A stretch of DNA of 64,000 bases from Icerya purchasi (Eukaryota; Arthropoda; Insecta; Hemiptera; Monophlebidae). Both the position numbers and the translations under genes were made by a program. The notes beneath the pieces are model-generated. The model searched no databases and was not told the DNA's origin. It saw nothing but the letters and a program-made list of their open reading frames with translations. Shown one piece after another: positions 1 to 10,972 of the stretch. Position 1 is the stretch's first letter; every line of letters begins with the position of its first letter. Location: NCBI GenBank assembly GCA_039619475.1, contig CM077115.1, forward strand, positions 180,884,106 to 180,948,105, read 5' to 3'.

Positions 1-589
1 CGAGCTTCTGGAATACTAATTTATACAGAAGTGCTGATTAATTTCAAAATCAATACTAGGAAATATCCCATCATTCCAGCATCGCAATAAATGTCCTGCA
101 GTACTGAATTATGTAAGATCGCTAATTTCAAATTTAAAGAATTAACTTACTAAATTGAACTCTCTCTAGATTGCTAAAGTTGTGAGCTACGATTGCAATT
201 ACACACAGTACTACATTTGAGGAAACAATGAAATTACATTGTTTAACACATGGCTAATCCCACACCCTAGCAATATACGCCCTTCATACCGCATATGTCT
301 ACTCGGTGTAAAAAAAACTATAACCACAACCATATCAACAAACCACTTTATATCCAGCTACATTCTCTGTGATCAAAAATTCCATTAGTGATACCAGCTC
401 TTGCCGGCAACATGGATTGGTAAGGTTTTAACTAGACTAATTTTAACGTTTTTCAAACATATACTAAGTTTTTTCATATGTTCCCATCTGACTAATGTAT
501 ATTTTTTACTAACCAATAAAGGCATTCAAAATAAAATGATAATAGGAAACTCGCTTTTCAAACAACCATCCAAAAAGATATACATGTGA
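1..589. other. no gene seen
   Basis: AT-rich sequence. The one open frame inside it (401-589, plus) has low-complexity hydrophobic composition and no recognisable motif. Nothing here can be supported as a gene. Confidence 0.6.
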
Positions 590-1110
590 AAAATGCCTGG
601 AGATCAATGGAGATATCGAATAGATTATATCATAGTTAGAAATAGATGCAGAAACCAAATAAAGCAGTGCAAAACATACCTGGGAGCAAATATAAATAGC
701 GACCATAACCTAATATTGATGACACCAGGATTTCGATATAAAAAAAACATCGAACTCAGAAAGAATTAGCTGGAGAAAATAGAATATATAAAAACTGAAA
801 AATCATAAAATAAAACCAAAATATCAAGAGAAATTCAAGATAAGTTTATAAATAATAAACAAAGGAAACGATATAAATTAAAAATGGAGTAACATGAAAG
901 AAATAATAACAAATACTGCAAAAAAGACATTAGGTAAAGAAAATAAAACACGCAATACGCTTTGGATCTCAAATGAGGTACTAAAACTTATTGAGGAAAG
1001 AACGAAATACAAAAGTGTGAATATAGAGAATGGTTGTGACATACACAAAAAGTATAGGAACATGATAAACAGAGAAGTCAAAAAAGCACAGCTGACAACA
1101 TGACACCTAT
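590..1110 (+). pseudogene. RTE-type LINE fragment: endonuclease C-terminus and linker
   Basis: This is a piece of a non-LTR retrotransposon polyprotein. Reading from about 599, the sequence gives RIDYIIV (near 617) and, about 25 codons later, NSDHNLIL. These are the NQIDYI and SDHxP blocks that end an APE-type endonuclease domain. From 894 to 1103 a 69-residue open frame continues with a lysine-rich linker containing LWISNEVLKLIEERTKYKS, the counterpart of the WITEKILNLMKQRQENK stretch of the better copy starting at 2148. Stops and frame changes separate the two blocks, and neither the front of the endonuclease nor any reverse transcriptase is present. It cannot be functional. The assignment rests on motif similarity and on the internal match to the second copy. 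Confidence 0.7.
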
Positions 1111-1783
1111 AACTTTTACACTGATATTAGTCTAATGTAGTAACTAATCCCTAAAATTGTTCAATTTATGATATACCACATCGAATTTTATTAATATTTC
1201 TCAACCATTCAACAATATTCCTGGGGTGGGTATATTACAATTATTTATTTTGAAAAATACATTTATGATGATTGAATTTAAAAACAGTTTAACGTCTGTT
1301 TTATGATGTTCCAAGCCAATCACATCACACTAAGCTATTTTCAGATACCCTCAGGCATTATTTGACGAATTTCTTCACAAACGTGACAAGCATAGATAAT
1401 TCTGCATTGTTCTGATAATTCGTGAAACATTTCCTTAAATGCAATCTGGAATTCCAGCAAGTTCACAGAAGAAGGAGGCCCCGGATTCTTTTATTTTAAT
1501 TTTCTCCATGACTGGTTACTGTTGAAATTTGACCGGAACTTCTATCGTTCTATTCACTTAGAGCAGTAGGGCTTCATGACCACACTCAGTAATTCCCCTT
1601 TGGCAGTCGATAGCATCCACGGATTGACTTATTGTTAACTTTAGTTTCACTTGGTACTCGCCTCGCTGATATATTTCACTACCGCCATAATTTCCTGGAT
1701 GTGATGTGCCACAAAGACTGTACATAAATGGAAATTTTGTGTTCTTTTTGTATTTCTCATGTAAATAAGCACAGGATAATAAC
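1111..1783. other. no gene seen; one unassigned open stretch
   Basis: Nothing recognisable. On the minus strand a frame stays open for about 53 codons from 1720 to 1562, with a fairly balanced composition including several Cys and Gly residues (for example LCGTSHPGNYGGSEIY), and is then broken by a stop. It may be a fragment of a coding sequence, but I cannot name it. Confidence 0.35.
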
Positions 1784-1984
1784 TTTTTTTTTTTTTTTTA
1801 ACCCGGCGAAAAACCATTTGGCCATAACAACTTCTGAAAATAAGCTAGACTAACAGAATAGTGTATATAAATAAGTATATTGAATACTAAAACGCCATCG
1901 GAACTCACGACATCAGATCGCTGATAGGAAACGGAGGAAGGTTCACTTGTCGAAGGTGTTCTTACCAATAAATCCCGTTGAAGC

Positions 1985-3725
1985 ATACTACTGCATTACA
2001 ACAGCAGACTATCAGCAACTCATTCGAGACATATGTGCCCCAGTCGGATTGATGAATATCAATCTAGAATGAGTAGGCGAGTATTCTGCGCCTTAAAACA
2101 GGATCCTTTCGGCTAAGGAAGTAAACCCCAACAGAAAATCTGGTGGTATGGCAAGAGGGAAACCGACCACTATGCAATCCCCAGGTAATCAAATGGCAGA
2201 AAACTATAAAAGAATGGCCCTGAGTCCGGTGCGGCCCTTAAATGGGCACAGAGTGCGAAGAATATCATCGTCTGCAGAGATTACCAAACAAATTTTGATT
2301 GGAACCTGGAACGTCAGAAGTCTACTTCAAACCGGGAAAATGGATAACCTGCGTCAAGAAATGAAAAGAAGGAAGGTCAAAATTTTTGGTATATGTAAAC
2401 ACAGATGGCACACTAACGGAATATTAAAACATAAAGACAGTACCTTTTATTATTCCGACAACACAGATTCAAATCATAGAAACGGAGCTGGGCTGCTTGT
2501 CGATAGTAGAATAAACGAACTTGTAATAGGATTTGTCCCAGTTTCAGACAGAATAGCCGTGCTAAAGCTGAAGCAGAAAAGAGTCATATTAAATATAATA
2601 CAAGTGGATGCACTAACATCTGACTCGAAATACGACGACGACGTTGAAAAATTTTACGATAACATTCAAGAAGTAATAAATAACTTTAAAAAATCAGACA
2701 TAACGATAATCATGGGCGATTTGAATGCCAAAATAGGCTATGGAAGAAGAGGAAATTTAGTTGGCCCCTTTGGACTCGGTAATGCAAATGAGAGAGGAGA
2801 AAGATTATTCCAGTTTTGTCAGCAGAATAATTATGCAGTAATGAATGCATGGTTTCAGATGCCAAAAAGAAGTCTGTACACTTGGACAGCGCCTATTAAC
2901 GGGGATGGAGCAATCATAAGGAATCAGATAGATTATATCATAATAAACAAAAGATACGGAAACGCAATTAAGAGAGTAGTTACATACCCTAGTACGGACA
3001 TTGATTCTGATCACCACCCGTTGGTAGCAAGATTTATGCTTAAGTTCCTAAGAATGAGAACACAAAAGAAAAGTGAAGACCGAATAGACCCTCAGACCAT
3101 TGAAAATAAAACAAATCTACACTCAATGTGAAAAATAGTAAATGAAACGTTTAAAGATAGTTATAATGAAACACAACATGAAACTAACCAGAAAAGGATG
3201 GATAAAATTATAAATAAAGTTAGAACGCAATGTATTAAAGCTATAAAGGAAAAGAAAATTACACCTGAGAAAAGAAAAAATTGGATAACAGAAAAAATAT
3301 TAAACCTGATGAAACAACGTCAAGAAAATAAATATGATAGAGATGAATATAAAAGATTAAACAAAGTAATGAGACGGGAAATTAGAGACGCTAAAAACAA
3401 ATGGATGAAGCAGAAATGTGAAATATTAGAAGAACTTCAAAAAAAGCATGATTCTCATAATCTATGTAAAGAGGTGAAATACATAATCGGTACCTTTAAA
3501 AGGAAAATACCCGTGTCTTTAATGACAGAAAATAGGAAATTTGCAATAGATATGAATGAAAAACTCGAGACATGGTCTTTTTTTTTTTTTTTTTTTTTGA
3601 CCCAACAACAAGAAAACTAAGCTAAAAAGCTAGATAATCAGGCGGTCCGAAATGGACGCAACAAAGGACAGCAGTGCGGACACCACAGAAGAAGAAGGAA
3701 AGGAGAGGATAAAGGAATAGTTATA
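1985..3725 (+). mobile_element. RTE-type LINE copy, RT region missing
   Basis: Non-LTR retrotransposon with a probable 5' untranslated region of about 160 bases, an endonuclease plus linker frame (2148-3577), and then a sudden switch to a run of 21 T at 3578-3598. Everything that should encode reverse transcriptase is absent. After the T-run, 3640-3725 looks like a LINE 3' end (a short Glu/Lys-rich tail ending in GAAGAAGAAGG), similar to the AAG-type end of the minus-strand RTE copy near 13.5 kb. The structure could be an internal deletion or two joined fragments. A second T-run at 1784-1799 lies upstream. The outer limits are approximate. Confidence 0.6.
2148..3577 (+). pseudogene. LINE ORF: APE-type endonuclease with linker, one in-frame stop
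   Basis: The endonuclease nicks target DNA for target-primed reverse transcription. From Met at 2148 the frame shows TWNVRSL with Asn55, MGDLNAK with Asp191 and Asn193, YTW, NQIDYI with Asp262, and SDHHPL (Ser287-Asp288-His289), all in the order of RTE/craniofacial-development-protein-2-like endonucleases. Two changes look damaging. The catalytic Glu in the G-x-x-E-x-R-W block is Lys84 (GICKHRW), and the usual VYAPT strand reads VDALT. A single TGA at 3129-3131 breaks the frame, but the same frame then continues through a basic linker (3198-3577, WITEKILNLMKQRQENK) until it runs into poly-T just before the RT should begin. A database annotation might call this a craniofacial development protein 2-like gene. 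I read it as LINE-derived. Confidence 0.8.
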
Positions 3726-5940
3726 AGGAGTAAGAAAACATTAAAAAATGAAAAACTAAAACAAAAAAAACTGTATATTCTTTATAAATCCTACTGAATA
3801 ACTTGAAATATTTCACATACGCAGTTACATAATTCGGAATAGTTTCGATGTTTTAAGGTCCTTCAGTTATCGCCGTGGCTCATTGTTTTTGTGAATATTT
3901 CGATTTTTCACTATCGCTAGTTTAAAATTAACTCGTTTTTCTGGAAATCGATTGATCGATTATCCGACATGTCATAACCTCTCTCCGTTTCTGTCATAAC
4001 GTTGATACTAATCAGAATAGATACTAAGCAGAACAGGTACTAAGCAGAATAGATGACATGTGTGCAATTAAAGAAAGCTGACAGTTTTCCAGAACGAATC
4101 GGCGCGTTGCTTATTCGTCGAAATGAGCGAATCTGCCGCTAGCCGGTTCAGCTGAAAAACGCTGGGAACGCGTGCCGAAAATAGAAAAAAGTGTTAAAAT
4201 TTCCGAAGATTGCTTTTGTAGGAATAAAAATTTGCGAACTGGTAAGCGTATTTACAAGCGAACGGTGAAATACATTTTAGGACGTAAAACGATTATTGTT
4301 AGGACGCGGCCGGATGGAATTGTTGTTACAGCGGAACGATGATGCGATTCCGTTCACGTAACAGGCGTATAAAACAACCATTTTAGTAAGCAGCGATGAC
4401 GAATGAGTGTGAACAACGGACGGAAATAATAAGTGCCGGAGTGTGTCGATGGAAAAAAATCGAAAAAAGAGAAAAACGAAATACAACGACAAAACGAAAT
4501 GAAGAAGGAAATAAAAATGAAATAAAGGAAAAAATCGACGAATATTCGGTTAGAGCATAAAGGAAAAATTACATTTTCCACGACTGCTGCGTGCGATAAT
4601 ATTTCGGCGTACTTGTAGTACGCGACACGTCCCGCGATGACTGGAATACGAAATAGTCGATTCCGAGCCAAACGTTGCCTGGAATTTCGTCGGATTGGCA
4701 TTCGCCGTGCTTGTAAAGTCACTTTCCAGCCACTCGCACAACAATTGTAGCTGTGCAGCGCGAACAATAGCGAAATTATCAAACAGCATTCTAAACGTCT
4801 GCTTCGCCTTCAATAAATGCTCGCTAATAAAGCAAACAAAACTCTCATTATTAAACAGTCGCCGAGCCGGTCATTAGACGAATAGCAATTTATTTATCTG
4901 CCATATAACCGCCTGTTTGTTGAAAACTGTTTCGTCAGAACTTTTACCGAATGAATACAATTTTTCGGCATGCATAGTGTACCTTTCCAAAAAATTTCTC
5001 AATCCGGGCACTAACCGAAACATAAATAGGCCAAAAGTCTAGCAAAGGTCTTATTTATCTAATACTGCCGAGTCATGTGAATATGAGAAAATAAAATGGT
5101 TCATCATATTTGTCTACATATTTGTCTTCAGAACACCCTACCCGCCAGTGACACGAATTTTGAACTACTTTTTTCATCTGAATACTAATGACTGCTTCAC
5201 AAAATGCAATGAAGCTGCCCTAATTATTGTTCATTTCTATGAATTTTCAGCGCGCAATGTGTGTAAGTTCTTTTTAAGTTAAATAAATTAAAATACAACC
5301 GGGATTGCTTTTAGTTTGCTTACTTCTTCTTTTTTTTTTTTTTGTATTCATTTACTGCCTGTTGCAGCATGATTTACTATAATTTTAAACAATCAGCGTC
5401 TACAGAATCAAGCACATCATAATATGCATACATACACGCACATATGTATATATTATATATATTATATATATATTCGTAGTTTCATTTATCCAAATTCGAT
5501 ATTTCACATTATTCAATTGAGCGCAATTTAGATTATGCCCAGAACTTCCTTTTAATCATTACAAGGCTGAACTTAGAAATAATGAAAACCTTGACAGTTC
5601 TATAACAGCAAGTTCATTTTTTCAGTTAATTTTTCCTGCTTTGCTATAAAGTATGATTTATAAGTTTGTAAAACGTGTAATTACAACATAATCTGACAGT
5701 TAATTAGGATTATTTTTAACACAATCCCATTATTCGACACTTTTGTTTGTCCGAAATTTGACTGATAATCGGGACTCCTCTGTACAACGTCATAATATGA
5801 AAAAACCTTTACGAAAATAGTATATAACGTTTCTCTGTTACGTTTTGAAATAAACGTCCAATAAAAAGGTCATGAAAGTTGGAACTGATTAAAAACTTTC
5901 ACCGTGAACGTAATTAGAAATAGAATTGACGTTAGACCCG
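3726..5940. other. no gene seen; GC-richer patch at 4.07-4.88 kb
   Basis: From 4070 to 4880 the sequence is richer in CpG and carries overlapping open frames on both strands (for example 4354-4782 and 4550-4813, minus), but their composition suggests chance frames in less AT-rich DNA. It could hold a non-coding exon or a regulatory region. The rest is AT-rich with short (TA) tracts near 5450. Confidence 0.4.
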
Positions 5941-6064
5941 TGTTTTAAAATTTTTGTGTTTGACGTTTTGAAGAGCTTACATTTACCATCATTAGAAAAG
6001 TTTATTCTTGATGATAGTAAGTGTAAACTTTCCGATACGTCAAATATAATAATTTTTAAAACAT
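5941..6064. repeat. imperfect foldback (hairpin) repeat
   Basis: The arm 5941-5992 (TGTTTTAAAATTTTTGTGTT...) is an imperfect reverse complement of 6011-6064, with an 18-base loop. Shared blocks include TTTGACG, a CTTACATTTACCATCAT-like segment, and the outer TTTTAAAA. The pairing may extend weakly outward to about 5890 and 6105. This is the shape of a foldback MITE, or a strong secondary structure, with no coding potential. Confidence 0.6.
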
Positions 6065-6206
6065 TATGTATACGGTAAATTTAGTTTTTAATTAAAACGG
6101 ATTCTACGAAAACCACAAATTATAATTTATTTTTTCTTCTATAAGTGGGCAGGAAGTTAGGCAGTTCATATCTGCCTACCCATCTATATATATACATATA
6201 TACATA

Positions 6207-6953
6207 CAGAGCCGTATCTAGACCAGAATTTCGGGAGGGGTTACGAAAATATTTTTATAAATATATATACATATATAGCCGTCGCGATAGTCTAGTTGCT
6301 ACAGCACTTGACTTCCGTTACGGAGGTCACGGGTTCGATCCCGGGCGACGACAGAACTTATTACAGAGAATTAAATTAAATACTCACTAATAATCACGTG
6401 GAAGGCAATGGCGAACGACCACATATACCATCATATGCGCGACGTAGCAGACACACGCGCGATTGCACTTGTAGTGCGATAACAAGCGACTGGAATCAGT
6501 TCCGGCTGTGGTCTTGCGTGCGTACACTCGCGTTGCATATAGCAATTGCCATGAGCGCTGCTTATTCTGTACTGCTAGTGGACAAATAGGCAGTCACGAT
6601 GTTCGAAATCGAGCGATACGACTCTATGATGATATACATACATATATATATACACGCTGTATGTATGTGTGTGTGTGGGTGTGTATTATCACGAAATATA
6701 TTTATTTATAAATAGTACATTAAAGCCTTGTAGTCAGTTATTGTATATACAATATTTAAACACTACATTAAAAACAAATAAAAAACAGTCGTTTCCATTG
6801 AATTTATAAAAATTTAAATTTTCTTTTCTTTTGTGGAAAATTGAAAAGAAAGAAATTTATTCTGAATTTCAGTCCATTTAATTTACGCACTTATTATTTC
6901 ACAGACATTTCGGTGGGGAGGTGGACCTTAAAAAACCCCCCTCTGATACGGCC

Positions 6954-6956
<3 letters not shown>
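6207..6956. mobile_element. hAT-like non-autonomous element (MITE) with nested SINE
   Basis: The left end reads CAGAGCCGTATCTAGA and the right end, read inward, CAGGGCCGTATCAGAG, so 11 of the first 12 bases agree as terminal inverted repeats. The eight flanking bases are TATACATA on the left and TATATATA on the right, a near-match consistent with the 8-bp target duplication of hAT transposons, although the (TA)-rich setting weakens that test. Both subterminal regions carry G-rich tracts. No transposase frame is present. A SINE occupies 6278-6640, so the original element was only about 390 bp. Confidence 0.5.
6278..6640 (+). repeat. tRNA-derived SINE, copy 1
   Basis: The head at 6278-6352 is tRNA-like: the acceptor-type ends CGTCGCG and CGACGAC pair, an A-box-like TAGTCTAGTTG follows, and a clear B box GGTTCGATCCC closes the T arm. 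These are internal RNA polymerase III promoter elements. The body shares AATAATCACGTGG, the GGCAATG...CCAC block and CATCATATGCGC with the four other copies here. The 3' end is a GATGAT-type tail. The anticodon arm is not that of a functional tRNA (no U33), so this is not a tRNA gene. It sits inside a hAT-like MITE. Confidence 0.8.

Positions 6957-6996
<40 letters not shown>
6957..6996. repeat. (TA)n microsatellite
   Basis: Forty bases of uninterrupted TA. It lies exactly between the end of the hAT-like element and the tail of the SINE-like unit at 6999-7255, so it may be the expanded tail of that unit. Confidence 0.9.
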
Positions 6997-6998
<2 letters not shown>

Positions 6999-6999
<1 letters not shown>

Positions 7000-7255
7000 A
7001 AGTAGGTCCCATACCCTTGACTGGGCGTTGGGATTGTGAAGTTAAGGTTCACAATGTACTAAACCCAACGGCACTAATGAGAGTAGGGGGGCCAGTTCCT
7101 TTCTCTCGGCCGCCTTTACTTCCCCAGATTTCTCTGGTACCCAATTATTTCAGGCTAGGTAAACTTGGGAGCGACTTAGATCCGGGACGAGACAAGTCTC
7201 GAACCCGTGACCTCTCTAGTAAACTTTATCATTGGCTACTACGCCGTTCGACAGA
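6999..7255 (-). repeat. second, different tRNA-headed SINE-like unit
   Basis: Read on the minus strand, 7220-7185 contains a B-box-like GGTCACGGGTTCGAGAC with a TAGTAGCCAATG segment upstream as a weak A box. A unique body then ends at 6999 directly against (TA)n. The head, body and simple-sequence tail fit a SINE. No second copy occurs in this window, so the family is not confirmed here. Confidence 0.4.
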
Positions 7256-9855
7256 AAAAAATCGTTCAGTTCCAATTTTCACCACCAGGGGATGTATGAG
7301 CGCTAATATCGCATTAAAGTCTTATATATGGGACAAATTTCGTGACAGGACACTTTTCCTGATGACTCGTGGCGTAAAAATGGCGTAGCCATTAATAATT
7401 AATGAAAGTCGAAAAAATTGTCCGTCTGTCTGTTTGTGCGCGGCAATTTCACGAATTGTCGAACCGATATTGTTCCGCGTTTTACTATCGGGTAGACTGA
7501 TTCCTGTGAAAGGTTTTAGTGCATAATTTATAAGTTTATAGTAGGATTTAGTCCAGCTATGCCGGTTTTTGTCAATGAAGTGTGGGAAATAGAAAAGTAA
7601 AATAAATTCGACAAAATAAAGAAAATCTGGACCAAACATTTACTACGGTAAATATTTAAAATGAAATACACTATGGTAAAAATTAAGCTTAAAAATTAAA
7701 ATAAAATGATTACTATAGTAAATGTATATGTAAGCTAAGGTTTGATTAATTTCTGTCACAAGTAAGACCACCACGATCCCTATCTTCTCATTTTGCGCCA
7801 CTCAAATTATTAAATCTCTATGACCTGTAAGCTGCGCTTGTAGCTCAACTGCTGTAAACCGCGCGAAAATTTAAAAAGAAAATGAAGTGATCTCTATTAG
7901 TCTTTAAGGTGAATTAAAGAATCTCGCAACAGAGTTTGTTGTATTATTCAGATTTAAATTTCAAATCCCTGCCCAACTACTATGGTTATAGTAATAAATC
8001 AATTTTTATGAAATGCTCGACGGGGAGGTTGGAGAATGCAGAATAAAACAGGTATACGAGTAAAGAACATATTCTCTTAAATATGTAATTTTGCGGAAAT
8101 TACTGTGTGACCAGCTCCCAACCGATTTATTACGGAGCATTCTATGTACGTAAGAAAAAGAAAAGTGGGTTATCAGTTGTTAATTCTATGTAATCTTTGG
8201 CAACTGTATATGTGATCTTTTGTTGAGCGAAACTTTTTGTTAGGTTGCCGCAAATGACAAACGTAATTTACAAAAATACTAAGAATCTTCATCTGAATAT
8301 GCAGACCGCTTTTGTTGGAGGGTTATAAATATGTTTCTTAGACAGAGAATTAATTACAAACCGGCTCAAAAAAATGAATATTCCTCACCCTCAAAGCCCA
8401 AGGATGCAAGCCGGAAATTAGATGAAGCAGTTTATAGAATAAGGAAATGGTAGGAGGAAAGTGTGGGACAAGGAGTAAAAAAACAGATGATTACATTGAT
8501 AAAATCGAAGTGATTTTCAAAAATGAAATTCATTCGACTCCGATAAGTATTTCAGCAAAAAGGGTAAAATCGCGAAAAGCAGCTTCATAACGGAGTCATT
8601 GAATTACTGGATATTTGTAAGCATTAATTATACAGATTGCTCTATAAATAATCCTTTAAAATAATTAAAATTTCTTTTAAATATTTCAATACACAATTTA
8701 CTAACTATAAAAAAATGTATTTAAAATTACGGCGAAATTAATAAATAATCTCGTAACAGGAGTTTTAACATTTATTAAGGGAAATATGTAGACCTATTAT
8801 TAAATTCTTACCAATTGACATGGCTTGTGCTGTTGTAGAATGTACTTAAAGTTTGTTTTAATTATTCAAATTACCAAAAGAAAAAAGTAGCTGATTGGAG
8901 AAAATACATCCTTAGTGGAAATACAAAGTTCACTATAAAAAAAGGGGGAAAAGTAAGAAAATGTTGATGCGGCGATGTAAAACTTCTGGCGGATAAGTAA
9001 ATAAAAGAATAGATGAATTTTTTATAATACAAATGACAAGTAAAGAATAAAAGACAAGTGATCACAATGATGTGGGACCTGCAGAAATGACAAACTTAAA
9101 TGAATATTCTGCAAAAGGGCGTAATTTCAACAGCACATTGTGGTCCAGTAAATTTTTACACGTGCTAATTATTAACTTTAATTTTTGATTAAATAATCTT
9201 TAGTTTTCGGACTATTTTTTAATTTAGTACCCATCTGAAAGTGAAACTCTCAGCAACAACTTTCGATATAGGATTCAATCGATGCCTGTTGTTGAATTAA
9301 AGCAAAACTTGATACGCTTCTTTTAGTTCGTTCATTTTATGTTTCTTTTGTAAAAATGAACTTTGCCAAAAAATAAATTGAGTAGATTTAAACATATCTA
9401 ATTAAGTTTTACTACAGATAATGAATAGTAAATGATAATCAAAGCATTCTATATTCAGCTAATAAAGCGATTTCTTACATATCAGTCGGTAGAATTAAGG
9501 TGACAACTGGCGTTACATCGACGCACAGCTCTATAGAGGAGCCTACGGTCAACCTACTGTGAGTTTTTAAAATTTCATTCGTCGTAGAGTCTTTAATATT
9601 TGTAAGCAATGTGCTGGAGAGTTAAAAGTTGCTCGAATAATTTTATATCCCTTTGTTATCGTAATTTACATCGTCTTTATTAGTTTGAACTTTTAATGAC
9701 GTATAAAAGATTTTTACTTGATTCATCAGTTACGTAATTTGTTAAATTTAACCGTACGATCTTAAGTATGTAAAATTCTTAAGGATAGAAATAGTTTTAT
9801 CATATTAGAGTCTACATTAAATGCCTCGGTGGTTTGGTTTTTTAGTAGTCGTCAC
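7256..9855. other. no gene seen
   Basis: AT-rich DNA. The longest open frame (7322-7639, minus, 105 codons) has an unconvincing composition and no motif. I see no element ends. Confidence 0.5.
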
Positions 9856-9894
9856 CACTGCGGTCTTTGCAATAGATAATTCAAGACCGTAGTG
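9856..9894. repeat. short inverted repeat
   Basis: CACTGCGGTCTT at 9856-9867 pairs with AAGACCGTAGTG at 9883-9894, with one mismatch, across a 15-base loop. It is a possible hairpin of unknown role and resembles the tip of a small foldback. Confidence 0.5.
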
Positions 9895-10822
9895 CTGAAA
9901 TAAATATTCTAGAGATAACTTTTGATTTAACGACGAAAGAACAACGGCGAATCTGACAGCAAATTCTGCATTGCAATTATATCAGGTACAGAAATATAAA
10001 TAACACATTTCAGCATATTGGTCCTGGAACCGAATCCTGAATCATTTCGTAAGATATACCGCAGTCAATAGTAAAATTTTCATATTTAATTACTGCAATT
10101 CCATTATTAATTCAATTCAATCTGGATTGACGTCGTCTGTTTTTAATATTTCAATAATTTTAAAACGTTAACACAATTATCAAAAGCGCTAGCAATGCTA
10201 AATAAATGTTTACTTTGAACTAATTCAGTTGTATTATAAAGTTTTCCAGCAGCCATTCCTGATGAATATGAACGTCTAAAACCAAATGGACAAGTTATTA
10301 ATAAACAATATTACATATTCGTTGTAAACTTTTTAAATATACGATATTTAGTTCGTGTTAATGAGGAATTCTTCTTCGTTTTAATTCAATTCGCATCCAA
10401 AGTATTCCGTGAGGTATAATAATATTTTCAGTGTGAACATATTTAGCTTAATTATTACCTTCGTTACCCATAAAAACATTTATAAAAATTCACCGTGAAT
10501 AGTAGTAGAATTCAAAAACGAAAAATCTGATATTTTCTAATTAAATATCGACTATAAAATATAACCGGCCTTCTTGTGTTAATAATGCCATTTTTGTGGT
10601 CAGTATAATTAAAAAGAGTGCTACGTTTTATTGTTAAAAAAAGAAAAAAATCTATTTTCAAACAACGTCATAACATAAATGATCGGCTCTGCGATGAATT
10701 TTCCATTTATCGAAACGTGTTTCGCTGCGCTGAATTTTTTTCGTTTAAGAACTGCGGCGAGAATTACACGCAATCAACTTTTCAGAAAATTTTCCCAGAC
10801 ATTGCGTACGAAATTTTGCGGA

Positions 10823-10972
10823 GTCCATTTCAGCAACCCCCCACTTTAAAATTTTTTTTTTAAATATAGTGCAATCGTTTGTTCGTCGTTTGTGCAGAAA
10901 TGTGCACAAACGATTGCACTGTATTTTTAAAAAAAAATATTAAAGTGGGGGGGGGGGCTGTTGAAATGGACC
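10823..10972. repeat. large foldback repeat with C/G-run arms
   Basis: The left arm (10823-10882: GTCCATTTCAGCAACCCCCC, then ACTTTAAAA, a T-run, and TAGTGCAATCGTTTGT) is repeated inverted at 10906-10972 (ACAAACGATTGCACT, an A-run, TTAAAGT, a G-run, then CTGTTGAAATGGAC). The arms are about 60 bp and nearly complementary, with a 23-base loop holding a smaller TGTGCA palindrome. This is typical of foldback MITEs or a hairpin insertion. The open frame 10618-10863 running into the left arm is not convincing. Confidence 0.75.

Noticed and set aside
4354..4813. Host gene in overlapping minus-strand frames of 142 and 87 codons
   Set aside because: The frames overlap in different phases, with low-complexity Phe/Ser/Ile-rich composition and no motif.
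6278..6352. tRNA gene (also at 29780-29854, 47818, 53650-53727, 55620-55693)
   Set aside because: The anticodon arm does not give a normal loop with U33, the five copies diverge, and each continues into the same 270-base body with a repeat tail. These are SINE heads.
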